Below, in pieces: positions 34,351-44,848 of a stretch of DNA of 64,000 nt; position 1 is the first letter of the stretch, and every line of letters starts with the position of its first letter. A program made the position numbers and the translations under genes. Under the pieces are notes generated by a model. That model did no database searches, was not told the DNA's origin, and worked only from the letters and a program-made list of their open reading frames with translations. This DNA is from Bryoerythrophyllum caledonicum (taxonomy: Eukaryota > Streptophyta > Bryopsida > Pottiales > Pottiaceae), in NCBI GenBank assembly GCA_963971425.1, contig OZ020514.1:25904602-25968601 (forward strand), given 5' to 3'.

Positions 34351-35138
34351 TGTGGATGTTTGACCACTAGTAGCCGGCGTCTACGATCTTTCGGGCTGTG
34401 ATTTGCTACAAATAATGACCACCTCCTATGCCGTTGTGCAATTTCTTCACGATCAGTTCTGATTCGTACGGGATCGAGCACTCGCCGGAGTGGTAGGTCT
34501 TGCTCGCATTTGTGAAGCACCCCGTCGATGAGTGTAAATGGAATTGACTTCAGGATCAGCTTCCTCTGCTCCTCCTTGGACAATTCCGAGCGCATAATGC
34601 CTGTCCGGAGGTATGATACCACATCCGTTAGCCACTTGGGCTGGATATAAAACAACCTGGCGTCGCCGGTCTGGTCGACAATGCTGGTGGCCAGTTCTTC
34701 GTTGGGTAGTTGAAATAGTGCATCTTTGACTCCGTGTGACTTACCGAGCTTGTAGACCACTGTGAAGTTGTATTCACAAAACAAAAGGAGCCACCGAGCA
34801 ATCCTCGCGGACACCTGGGGCATGTAAACCAGGTAAATCAAAGCCATGTGATCCACATAAAACACAACTTTGTTACGTAGCAAGAAATGTCGGTATTTAT
34901 TTAAGGCATACACCATGGCTAGAGCTATACGCTCCATAGTAGTGTAGTTCTTTTCAACTAAATTGAGCAACCTGAATGCGTAGGAAATTGGCTGGTCTCC
35001 ATTGCTAGTTGGATTCTGGGCTATCATGGCTCCTATTGCGATGTTGGAAGCATCCGTATGGATGTGGAACTCCAAGTCCCAATGCGGAACTATTAGGATT
35101 GGGGCGTCCTGGTAACGTTGTTTCAGGTCCAGCGACAT
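34338..35138 (-). pseudogene. G3 RNase H
   Basis: A 266-codon open stretch with RNase H motifs: D in HTDASNIAIGAM, E in TTMERIALAMVYAL and D in YVDHMALIYLV, then ARIARWLLLFCEYNFTVVYK. It corresponds closely to the G2 RNase H region. The following integrase zinc-finger region is frameshifted. RNase H removes RNA from the RNA-DNA hybrid during reverse transcription; here it is part of a dead element. Confidence 0.88.
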
Positions 35139-35401
35139 CGCCTCACACTAGTCTGTCCAAACAAACTCCTCAGTCTTGCGCATGAGCCTCGTGATCGGCT
35201 CCATAATGTGCGCGTAGGATCCAATATAAATCTTGTTGAATTGGGCAAACCTGTTGAAAACTTGGATGTCCGCCGGCTTGGTTGGCCGAGGCATCTGCTA
35301 GACTTCTTCTAGCTTCTTCGGATCCGGAAACTTCCTGGGTTTAGACACTATATGTCCCAGGATAATCCCAAAAAAGACCATAATGACACACTTCTCCAGG
35401 T

Positions 35402-35830
35402 TCAGGCTGATGCCGTATTCCTAGCACTTCTCGAATCATTTTGGAGCTTCTCGAGATGAGTGACCAGGTAACTGTAAAAGGTAAAGTCATCCAAGAATAA
35501 CTTCATAAACACGTCGATGTAGTCCCAGATGGCCTTGTTCACCGCGCGTTGGTATGTCCGGGGTGCATTCTTCAACCCGAACGGCATAACCATCCACCCA
35601 AAGGCACCCCAGTCAGTCACAAAGGTGGTCTTATACGGGTCTTCCGGTGCTATCTTGATTTGGTGGTATCCGGAATACTCGTCTAGAAATGAATACCTGT
35701 CATGATCTGTCACTATGTCGAGGACCTCTTCAATAAAGGGCAACGGATATGGGTCTTTCTTCGTGGCAACATTTAACTTCCGAAAGTCAATGCAAATTTG
35801 GAGCTTCCTGTTCTTCTTCGAGACCACTAC
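35402..35830 (-). pseudogene. G3 reverse transcriptase core (left of Copia insertion)
   Basis: It begins at the Copia LTR edge with VVSKKNRKLQICIDFRKLN, then DPYPLPFIEEVLDIV, SFLDEYSGYHQIKIA, WMVMPFGLKNAPRTYQRA and the active-site box FLDDF, in which both Asp residues are intact. The preceding RT residues are at 40561 onward on the far side of the Copia element. The frame breaks at about 35402, before the connection region. Confidence 0.9.
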
Positions 35831-36132
35831 TGTTAGGAGACGTGAGTATGAGAGTAGAGTAGATAGCCAAAAGAGCAAGGGCTCCTTCTCAGGTCCAATA
35901 GTTAATCGTTGGAGCATGGTACATAGGAAGTCCGTTAGTTAGAGTAGGACTCCTAGGTCGTACCATAAGTGGTAGTTAATCTTATATTAAGTGTCATAAT
36001 TAGGGGGTAATTCCACTACGATATGGATAATCTCTACTACGATACGGTAGTTGAACCGTACTAGGTATAGAGTAGGTCCTAGTTAGTAGAAGACCCTGGA
36101 GTGGATAGATGTGTTATCATCCTATCTCAACA
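35831..36132 (-). repeat. Copia 3' LTR, 302 bp
   Basis: Plus-strand ends TGTTAGGAG and CTCAACA. It is 302 bp, the same length as 40259-40560 and closely similar by eye (for example TATGAGAGTAGAGTAGATAG and TTGAACCGTACTA in both). On the minus strand a purine tract GAGGAGGAG lies immediately before it (36133-36141), the polypurine primer. Confidence 0.93.
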
Positions 36133-36299
36133 CTCCTCCTCGAACGATGAACTTCCTCATTAAAAAACCTGAAAAAAATTGGAAAAAGAGTAGATTCACC
36201 GTTCGCTAAGTTCCTCCAAGGTTCGCATTTCAGCGTCTCTGATGAGTTTACGATGTTGATTTGCCGGAAGTGCCTTTGTGAGTACATCAGCTATATTTT

Positions 36300-37800
36300 C
36301 TGCTGAGGCAATTTTCTTCACTTGAATGTGGTTGGTGTCCGTCAAGTCTTGTGTGTACCCAAAAATATGAGGGCTGATGTATTTTATTTAATTAGCTTTC
36401 ATGAAGCCCTAAGTGACTTGCTCTACGCAGGCAACGTTGTCCTCATAGATTGTGGTTGGCTTGTCCAAGTTCGTGATCCCGCATTGCTGAAATATGGCTT
36501 GTTGCATCGTCCACAGCCATACGGCTTCCCTAGATGCTTCCTGAAATGCGAGTAACTCAACGAGGTTGGTGGAGATAGCTATCACCGTTTGCTAGGTTGA
36601 TCTCCACAAGATTGGTGCGCCATTCTTCATAAAAATGTATCCCATTTGAGATTTCTCTATGACAGGGTCAATCTTAAAACCTGAATCGGCATATCCGATG
36701 ATGTCGCTACCCGCACCTCTCTAGAAATGAAGTCCAAGGTCTTATGTTCCGTGTAGATAGCGTAGGAGGTGCTTAATCCCTTGCCAATGTTGCATCGCCG
36801 GTCTCTGACTATGTCTTGCTAGCAGAATGACTGCAAAAATATATCCAGGCAAGTGTTCGTTACGAGGTGGAGAAGTGCTCCCACTGTGGCTAAGTATTGT
36901 TTCTTGTCGACCTCCTCCTTATCATCTCCAGCGAGTTGGTAGGGGTCATCTTTAGTTTTAGTGCGGCCGATCATGGGTGCCGATAGTGCGTTTTCATTCT
37001 TCATATTGAATGTGCCCAAAAGTTTCTTGACATAAGTTTGCTAATGGAGTAATATGCTCCCATTGACATAGTGTTCTATCTGTAGTCCAAGACAAAATGA
37101 GGTGCGGTCTAACACTTTCATTTCGAATGTTTTTGTTAGTATGCTCTCCACATGAGTGCACAAGGCTGCGGTGCCAATGGAATTCAAGTCATTGACGTAT
37201 ACAGCCAATATAACAAACCCAGATTCATCTCTCCAGACGAACACATAGGATAATGCCGGATGCTTAGAAAATCCGTGCGTGAGCAAGAATGCTTTCAGGT
37301 GGTGGTACCATGCCCTATCTGCTTGTTTCAGGCCATATAGCGCCTATGAATTTTCAAGCCAGTATACTTACCGGGTTGTGCGGAATTTGTGTTGGGCAGG
37401 AAATCTAGCGGCGGCTTGATGTGTATATCCGTATCTAGATCTCCGTGTAGGTCCGCTGTGACTACATCGAGGAGGCGGATTTCAAAGTCATTTGTACAGC
37501 TAGGCTTAACATGTACCTAAAAGACGTGTTGTCCATGACTGGGGAGTATGTTTGCTCAAAATCGATACCCGACTTCTGTGTGTAGCCTTGAGCTACAAGC
37601 CTGCCTTTAAATCAGACTACATGCCCGTGTTCATCACGTTTTTGCGTGAATATTAATCTATGGCCTATGGGTTTGGTTGCGAGGTTTGTAACGAGTGGTC
37701 CAAAGACTCCTCGCTTGCGTAGGGACTAAAACTGTGCCTGTAGGGCTATTTCCCATTGAGGCCCATGTGATCAACGCTTAGCTTGTTCTAGAGTCATTGG
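36300..37800 (-). pseudogene. Copia reverse transcriptase and RNase H
   Basis: RT pieces are FKGRLVAQGYTQKSGIDFEQTYSPV (about 37560-37650), VVTADLHGDLDTDIHIKPP and the frame 37286-37041 with GFSKHPALSYVFVWRDESGFVILAVYVNDLNSIGT. The catalytic YVDD box reads YVND, an Asp to Asn change. The connection GRTKTKDDPYQLAGDD...YLATVGALLHL is at 37019-36819. RNase H (36800-36300) survives only as scattered words. Stops and frameshifts are numerous. Confidence 0.85.
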
Positions 37801-38082
37801 ATTAGTGTCGAGGTTAGTCAACCTGGAGACAAAGGATTCTGGATCCTCCCATGGGATTCCACTGTACTCTTGCAACGCCATTACACGCCGTCGGTCTGCA
37901 TGCATGGTTGTTGCATGCATTCTAGGGGTCGGGCTGGATTGCCTTGACTTTCTTTTCTTTGCTAGAGCTAATGGAATAGGGTTCTCTGATCCAAGTACGG
38001 GGTTCCTAATGATGCGAGGTCTTGAGTGGAATCCATGAGGTAGCTTCTCAGCTAGGTTTTTTAGACTAATAAGTTTTCGTAC

Positions 38083-39072
38083 CTATGTGTCAGCTAGCAC
38101 AGTCCGTGGGTCGGGATTTAGAATCAGAGTTTCTAGAGCCCTGAAGTTTAATTCAAGATGTCTGTTTTTGTCTAGAGAGCCTGGGAACTTATTCTCTACG
38201 AACTTACGGTTCAAAAATCTAGCCTTGTAGATAGCATTGCTATTAGGCAGCTTATACCTGATGATACGAGGTGGGTCATAGCCTAGATAACTGCCTTTGT
38301 GTTTATGGGGTGTAATTGTTTTTTGTTTTGGTTTGGGTAGAGGTATCCAGACCTCACATCTGAATGTGCGTAAGTCTGCCACATGTGGGGTACGCCCAGA
38401 CATGAGCTCTAGTGGTGTGTGTGTGTGCAACAGTGTAGGCCGTAGCCTCAACACTAGAATTGCATGTAAGACCGCATGGCCCCACATTGATGGTGATACG
38501 ATTGTGTGAAACAAAAGGGAACGTACTATTAACTGGATTTTTTTTATGTAGGCCTCGGTAAGACCAATTTGTGAGTGTTTGTACGGTACTGAGTACGTGA
38601 GCTCTATCCCTGAGGCTATACAAAAGTCCTCAAAGGCTTGGAATTTAAATTCTAGAGCGTTGTCCATTCTAAGGAAGCAGATTTAATTATCTGGAAAGTG
38701 GTTTCTAAACCTCAAGATCACGGCTAAGGTTTTCAAGAATACCATATTTCTAGTAGTGAGCAACAAGACCTGTGTGTGTCTACCTGAAGCATCCACTAAA
38801 ACCAAAAAGAATTTGAACTAACCTGATTGCGGTGTGATTGGGCCGCAGATATCGCCCTGAAGGCGATGCAAGGCAGCTGGCATATCCATCGGTAACTTCC
38901 ACCGCGATGGTTGCCGAATCAGCTTGCCTTGTATGCAGGCTTCACACTCGTCCACACGTTTTGCGTCGCTAGCGCTGAGGCTGTGGCCGGTCAGCATGGG
39001 GATCATCTTCCTCATGATGGTTGTCTCGAGGTGTCCAAGCTTGCAATGCCAAATGTCCGCTTTCCTTAGCAT
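38083..39072 (-). pseudogene. Copia pre-integrase finger and integrase
   Basis: At 39072-38818: WHCKLGHLETTIMRKMI, CEACIQGKLIRQP and the first catalytic Asp in LQGDICGPI. At 38667-38083: DNALEFKFQAFEDFC (second Asp) and GLTEAYIKKIQLIVRSLL (Glu), then MWGHAVLHAILVLRLRPT and TPLELMSGRTPHV. The triad D, D, E is complete, but the two halves are split by stops between 38818 and 38667. The preceding gag knuckle joins this finger almost directly. Confidence 0.88.
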
Positions 39073-39099
39073 AGTGCCCTTTTCGGCCTAACTTGTGAC

Positions 39100-39850
39100 A
39101 TGCTCCCTTCACACTCATACTAGACGACTGAGACGACTTATCCGTTTTAGGTTTGTTTGCATACTTTTTGTGTGTGGAACGTTCGCCTTTCGGCTTCCAA
39201 TCACCTTTCTATTTTCTCGTTGGTGCATCGGTGATGTGTGACTCTCGATTGGGGTTTTGCTCCTTCTTGGTCGATGAGGTCCCAACGCTTGGAGTTTTGG
39301 AAGTCTTGTCGATCTCACTAGCATGAATCTCCTACGCTGGACGAGACTCTGCATTCTTTAGTAACAACAATTGTTGTTTTTTTGCTAGTAATAGATACGA
39401 CCTAAGCTTTGAGTGCTTTTTAAATTTCATGTTCCGATATTGATAAGCAAGAATTGCACAAGCAAGAGGAAAGGTGGATAACGTCTTATCTATAAGGTCT
39501 GTATCGGAGAGTTTGTCTCCATACAGCCTGAGTTATGCAGCGATTTGGTGGAGTTCCGCATTGAACATTAAGAAGTTCGGAAAGTCCAACACATGAAGAC
39601 TGATCTAGTCGCTTGTCTCCTCATACTTGAAGCGAGCCTCCAACGCCTTCCACAACTTTGGTGGTTCTTCAACTTGTATATAGTGCTGCCTCTTTGATGC
39701 GGTAGGTGACGCCTGATGATGAGCAGCGTTTGCCGTATGAATGGTGGAGGTAGGTCCTCCGCTGTTGTTTGATCGAGAGCTTCTACGAGTTCCTCTATAC
39801 ACAAATAAGACTGCATATCAATGTTCCATTCAAGATAATTTAAGCCATCT
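39100..39850 (-). pseudogene. Copia gag, broken; protease absent
   Basis: Two frames carry gag words: MQSYLCIEELVEALDQ (39816 onward) and YIQVEEPPKLWKALEARFKYEETSD (about 39680-39605), typical of Copia gag. The C-terminal part contains SDTDLIDKTLSTFP and a knuckle-like CHKLGRKGHYAKE at about 39090 that lacks two ligands. No DTGA/DSGA retropepsin motif follows before the integrase finger at 39072, so protease has been lost. Confidence 0.75.
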
Positions 39851-40033
39851 GGCTACAGCGGATCGAAGTAGAAGGACTGTGTTCAGGTCCCTCTGACCCG
39901 GGGTTGGGTTGCCATGCAAGTGGGTTCTATCGTGACCGGGAGTGTAGACTTAGGTGATGAGGCTGAGGGTTTGTCCAGAGGCTCAGGTGCTAAGATCTAG
40001 AGTTACGACGCTGTGAACGTGTGCATGGTGTTT

Positions 40034-40121
40034 GTGAACAGTGTCTCTTGACGTCAATCTGTGAGTGAATAGTGTCTTTAGACGTCAATTGTGTCTGTGA
40101 ACAGTGTCTTTAGACGTCAAC
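40034..40121. repeat. Three ACGT-core repeats in Copia leader
   Basis: Three copies of GTGAAYAGTGTCTYTWGACGTCAA-like sequence at 40034, 40065 and 40097, spaced 31-32 bp. Each has GACGTCA, the first within the perfect palindrome TTGACGTCAA, a core bound by bZIP factors in plants. They lie in the transcribed leader next to the 5' LTR. Confidence 0.6.
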
Positions 40122-40258
40122 TATGAGTGTGTCCTCGTACTTTCGTTGACTTGATCAGTGATCATCGTGTATGTTGTCCTAAACCGAGATGTTGTGAACT
40201 AGTCCGCTCGGTAGAAGGAAAATAAATCAATCAAGAACAAGGAGCAGTGCTGATATCG

Positions 40259-40560
40259 TGTTAGGAGACGTGAGTATGAGAGTAGAGTAGATAGCCAAAC
40301 GAGCAAGAGCTCCTTCTCAGGTCTAGGGTTTAATCCGTGGAGCATGGTAGATAGGGAGTCTATTAGTTTGAGTAGGACTCATAGGTCGTACCATTGCTGG
40401 TAGTTAATCTAGTATTAAGTGTCATAATCAGGGGGTAATCCGACTACGATATGGATAATCCCCACTTTGATACGGTAGTTGAACCGTACTAAGTCTAGAG
40501 TAGGTCCTAGTTAGTGGAGGACCCTGGACTGGATGGATGTGCTATCATCCTATCTCAACA
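40259..40560 (-). repeat. Copia 5' LTR, 302 bp
   Basis: The right-hand LTR, TGTTAGGAG at 40259 to CTCAACA at 40560. On the minus strand the bases after it, CGATATCAGC, weakly resemble the TGGTATCAGAGC initiator-tRNA-Met primer site common in Copia elements; two leading bases differ. Confidence 0.92.
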
Positions 40561-40958
40561 ACGACAATGGGGGATAACGAAGTTGCATCCTCTACTGGAC
40601 TAATAAACCCGGCTTGTAGAAGCTTGTCAAGGTCGTTCTTAACAATACTTGCATAATTTGGGTTCATCCGATACCGGGCTTGATGAGCCGGTGGGATGTC
40701 TTTCTCCAACTCAATCCGGCGTTTGGCCAGGGTTGGCAGAATACCTTTCAAATCCTTGTAAGTCCATGCAAACACGTCCTTGTATGCATGGAATAAAGTT
40801 TTAGCTTGGGCTACTAGTTCTAGGTCAAGTTAGCATTGACCTAGAGATGCTTGGACTCTTCCGGTGTTCCCACATTGATCTTCCGGAGTTGTTCAGCCTC
40901 GGATAGATACTTTTCGGCGATCTTCATTAACTGCACCTTAATGTGGGCAGGTGTCTCA
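40561..40958 (-). pseudogene. G3 RT lead-in between Copia and T copy d
   Basis: The minus strand reads, right to left, PAHIKVQLMKIAEKYLSEAEQL, FAWTYKDLKGILPTLAKRRIEL, then ASIVKNDLDKLLQAGFISPVEDATSLSPIVV at the Copia edge. This is the conserved path into Gypsy RT (compare G2's YKDLKGI...LEKLLQAGFIKPVE). It links with 44849 on one side and 35830 on the other when the two insertions are removed. Confidence 0.88.
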
Positions 40959-41266
40959 TGTTGCAGTTCGTAGAGACAGTATCCCTCCGGAATGCACCCA
41001 ATCGTCACTAAGTGCTTTCCAAAGTAACCGCTCCGGTTTCGTTCCCACAGAGACCTAATGTTCTTTTCCAAATACTTCGGATTACTAAACTTATCACAAC
41101 AATTCGTTTATGAGTTAGCTATCATCTTTACTTACGTAGGATAGATCCGGATCCTTCCGGAGCCGGATGTTGAACAGCCGTGTCCGGAATGTAATTTCCG
41201 GAACGCTGAAGGGTAGTTTGATTTATCTCTGTTCCTCCTCAGAGAGTCTCCTGGAGTTTTTAAACC

Positions 41267-41380
41267 AGTGGCTGAAGTCCACTGATCATGTTTTGTATAA
41301 GTGGCTGGATTTTCCACTACCCTGTGACTTTAAGTGGCTAGGCACCCACTGTTCGGAACTTATAGTGACCGAACACCACT
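41267..41380 (-). other. Four-hairpin cluster in T copy d
   Basis: Hairpins with AGTGG/CCACT arms at 41267-41283, 41300-41318 and 41333-41350, plus AGTG/CACT at 41364-41380. Spacing and loop lengths match copies a and c. Confidence 0.78.
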
Positions 41381-42257
41381 CTCCCTATTCTACTAACTGG
41401 TGATTTGATTGCTGATGCCAGACGTAGATTCTCACGACATCCAAAAGGCCTTCCGGATGCGGTCACACAAAGACAAGTCTGGACTACAACGACATTCCGG
41501 TGGGTACGGTTGCAATTCTCCGGAACAGAGGCTCATCGTTCACTATGGGTATTCCGTCTAAATATTGGTATCAGGCTTTTTCCTATCTTAGGGGAGAACT
41601 CTGGCATTGACCGGAATCCAGTTTAACACAAATTCTTCCGTGAACTAGAGATTACCAGGAACACCTCTGCAGTTCATCTCCTCCCCTCCTGGCTATTTCC
41701 GGACCCTGGAGACTACCAGGAACACCTCTGCAATAGCTCTCTCCAACTCTCCCAGGCGATCTTCTAACACCGACCTAGATAGTTTCCCCCTCCGGCAAAA
41801 CAACTGAGTTACACTATTCCGGGAGAATCACTGATACGACCACACCCACAAGAATGGATCCGTTGCTCACAAGTTTCCCACGTCACACCAAGACACAAGG
41901 TAGCAAATCTAGTGCAAATAGGTAACGTATATTTCTAAGTGAGAAGGACAAGATGTAAAGGTTTTTCCCAAAACCTCTCTACTAAGTAGTAATTAAGTCC
42001 CTACTAAACTTAGCCTTCCTCCTAGCTATCCTACGGGAAATCCGTTGGATCTTATCTAAAAGATCCAAGAAATCCGGAAAATTTCCAGATTAGATCTCAA
42101 ATCTAAAAATCACGGAACAGTTCCGTCTCTGGAATTCCTACTCTAACTACAAAACTGGCCGTTGGTTCCGTCAACAGCCGGGTGCACTTGGGGCCCCATC
42201 GTTAATCGCTATTGATCCGGAATCTAAGCCTGAAATGAATTACAAATCCTACCTAAC
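41381..42257 (-). other. T copy d 3' non-coding tract
   Basis: No coding signal. It holds two CCAGGAACACCTCTGCA motifs (41655 and 41717), the first paired with TCCTGG (about 41687), and the shared GCCCCATCGTTAATCGCTA block near 42192. Confidence 0.7.
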
Positions 42258-44314
42258 CTAAGTCGGAGCACATGGGCTCCGATTTCTCCCACTCCTGCAG
42301 GACGGGGAGATCTGTGCCAGAGCGCGCTGCTTGCCCTTCGCCTTCTTCGACGTTGTAGGCAAAAGGTTGGTCTTCCGGGTCGATGGTCCGCTCGCTGAAG
42401 TAACACCAGCCACCGAAGTCTTGGCGTCCAGCGGTGGAGGGGGCTGTTCCGGTGATCCTTCCGGAACTGGAGGTGCTGGCACATCCGTCGTGGAAGCTGA
42501 ACTGGTCTCCTGAACCAAGTCTCTCTAGCTTCCGGATGGACTTCTTTGTCTTGACGCCAATCTCCGGGACACGGACTTTGGTGGAGCCGGAAGGTCGCCT
42601 TCCGCCGGAGGATCTGACAAACGCATGTTGGGCGGCGTGAGAAGATCCGGAAGTGTCTTCAAGATCTCACTCGTACTCGGATTGGGAAGTACGATACCCT
42701 CCATTGGTGTCGGAGGTGACGGAGAGTCGAGAGACTCCGGATTTGCTGAGGTGCCCGGAGCTGGAGTGGTCTTAGTCGGTGGTTCCAGAGGGGCCGTAGT
42801 TCGTGTTGGGGTCGGGGTGCCTTCGGTCCAGATGCTGCTGGGTCTCCAGGAAGCACCTCGGTGATGTTGTCGACCAACAACTTCATCTGCTCCTAGGTCC
42901 TATCCATCTTCTCCGCTTGATTTAGGAGAAACCAGATGATGTTGGCCCTGGTGACCTTCTTCTCCACCAGTTCGGTGAAGAGCCGGTTCCGGTTGATTAC
43001 GTCAACCGGAAATTCGAGGGCCGTCCGGACCTCTATCAAGGCAGCCGTGGAAGCGTTGGCCTTTGCCTCAGCCAGCTTCCGGGCCGTCACCGCCAGAGCT
43101 ACCTCTGCTAGGTAATGCTTCACCTTCTTCTCCATTTTCGTACAGGCCTTGTACATGGAGGAGATTTGGGTGTGCAGCGCCTTCGTGCCCATCTCCCGGC
43201 TCCGGAGTTCCTCCACCCTGTTGATGGCGTCCTCCAGCCAGTCGATGTCCAGACTTCGGAAGATTTGCTCCACGCTGGTGGTGCTAATGTAGTTGGTCTC
43301 CTGAAGGAGCCCAACTCTCCAGCCAATATCGCGTGTGAGCTCGTCCATCAGTTTGAGCTGACCCTTGCAGTCGTCCCGATCCACCTTCCTCTTCTTTCGG
43401 CTAGTCCATCCCGAGGGTCTGTGCTCGTCTTCTATGGATGATGCGGACAAGCTACGGATGCCCGGACTCTCCGGCTCGGGCTCCTTCCCTCGAGGTCTCT
43501 TTGGAGCCTTCCGGCTTTCTAGAGTGGCTGTGGTTGCTGCTTCTGGCATAGGCTCCTTTCTTCCGGACTCTTCTTCCTCCGACTCGTCCCCTCTATACCT
43601 CTGGAAGTTAAGGACTTCATCGTGCTTCCGGATTTCCGCCTGAGTTAGCTGCTGGTGGTGAGCATAGAGGTGCACCACATACAAGGTCAAAGGTGTTGCT
43701 GACTTCTTCACCTTCTGGAGATTGGCCACGAGACGGTTGATCATATCGGTCATCAACGTTCCCTAGTCGACGACAATCTTCCCCCGGAGTGCTCCGAGGA
43801 AAGTGCAGGCCCACTTCGCCACTACCCGTGTGGGCTTTTCCGAATGGAAAATAGGGTTTAAAAACCCTAGCACGAGCTAGGCATCGAGGTGCCGAAGGTC
43901 TTGGAGGTTGTAGCCATCCTTCGGGTCCGTTGGTCCTCCGAATTCCTCCGCCAGAAACTCGTCCCACCTTTCCACCAACTTGGTGCGGCCGGCTCGGAAG
44001 TCGTAGGCCTGAGACGACTCCGGGACTCCCCAGACTTCCGGATGGGCTCTCATCAACCCCTTGTACTTCTCGTCCGGGGTGCCCACAAGTTCCCGGACGT
44101 AGACCTCCTCCCGGATGCCCCAAGGAACTTTGAGCAAACACTCATAACCCATAAACTTCAGGCTATCCTTCAGCATGCAGAGTTCGTCCGCTTCTTTTGG
44201 GATTTCCGGGAGAACGCGGGTTAAAGGAAGGAGTGCAACTGCCGGCTCCTCGTCTCTCCGGCCGCGCCCATCCCGATCCGTCTTCTTCTTCTTTGCCATC
44301 GGCACAGACTTCAT
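42258..44314 (-). pseudogene. T copy d gag-like protein, about 685 codons with stops
   Basis: It starts at 44314 with MKSVPMAKKKKTDRDGRG. The conserved region includes VPWGIREEVYVRELVG, PEVWGVPESSQAYDFRAG, FLNPIFHSEKPTRVV and LMTDMINRLVANLQK. A basic block follows (KAPKRPRGKEPEPES), then a long helical, probably coiled-coil part (YISTTSVEQIFRSL...KMEKKVKHYLAEVALAV) and a Pro/Thr-rich tail ending near 42258. TAG stops at 43877, near 43765 and near 42897 stand where copy a has Gln, Trp and Trp. Family function unknown; a capsid-like structural role is inferred from position after the primer-like site and from size. Confidence 0.6.
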
Positions 44315-44439
44315 GAGACCTGCCTATCACCTCACAGTCTCACAAGGTCGTCCCTGCACGCACCAACCTCACAAAAACTCTCCCTAACGGACGCACGTCC
44401 GTTCAAACCGTCTAAGTTTCAAACCCTAATAGCAAGCGG

Positions 44440-44505
44440 TTCGAAAAACCGTAAGAGTGAGAGAGAACGAGAGAGAGAAAAAAAGAGAGAGAGTTGGAGA
44501 GAAAA
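44440..44505. repeat. GA-rich microsatellite in T copy d leader
   Basis: Runs of GAGA interrupted by AAAA, in the same leader position as the GA tract of copy b (about 27210-27243). Confidence 0.8.
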
Positions 44506-44848
44506 CCTCGACATGCGAAGATGAAGTGAGAAGAAAGAGTCTCTCTCTAATCCCCAGCCTTGAGTAGTCTAGCCGTTAGTACGGCATCATGATGACGGTT
44601 GATGAGAACAGTTCCGGCCGACGGTTCCGGATAACTGACTGACCCGGAATTCCGGTAACTGCTCCGGCTCTGCTTATAGCAACTTTTGTCTTAATTAGGG
44701 TTTGCAGTCAGGTCTATCCGACTTTATTCTTACCGGTAGACTATAGGCTATATCCTAGCACGAACTATCATAACTAATTTACTAATTTTTTTGTTTTGGC
44801 CGGAATTTAAGGTTAACTTCCGGCACCATGTGGGAACGGAGTCCCACA

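Larger units (their letters stand above)
35831..40560 (-). mobile_element. Ty1/Copia LTR retrotransposon inserted in G3 RT
   Basis: Two 302-bp LTRs flank a minus-strand internal region ordered gag, integrase, RT, RNase H, the order that defines Copia. Flanking 5-mers are ACTAC (35826-35830) and ACGAC (40561-40565), a target duplication with one substitution. The G3 RT frame continues across the empty site. The internal region is 4.1 kb. There is no recognisable protease between the gag zinc knuckle and the pre-integrase finger, and many stops are present, so it is an inactive, internally deleted copy. Confidence 0.93.
40959..44848 (-). mobile_element. T-family element, copy d, complete (3890 bp)
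   Basis: It is flanked by a perfect 5-bp target duplication, TCTCA at 40954-40958 and 44849-44853. The interrupted G3 protein continues across the empty site (DISVDE then TPAHIKVQL). On the minus strand the 5' end is TGTGGGACTCCGTTCCCACA followed at once by TGGTGCCGGAAG, a primer-site-like start; the 3' end is CTACGAACTGCAACA. The last roughly 90 bp begin TGTGGGAACG but do not repeat the 5' end. One gag-like ORF is present; no pol. It is the reference copy for the family. Confidence 0.88.

Noticed and set aside
36133-40258. Copia element as an intact autonomous copy
   Set aside because: Protease missing, RT box is YVND, many stops and frameshifts.
40841-41071. 76-codon minus frame spanning the T copy d border as a real protein
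   Set aside because: It fuses element 3' terminal sequence with G3 coding; the target duplication shows that the junction is an insertion border.
44829-44848. TGTGGGACTCCGTTCCCACA as a complete 20-bp LTR of the T family
   Set aside because: No matching direct repeat is at the other end in copies a, c or d; only a few terminal bases agree. Reported as an unsolved end structure instead.
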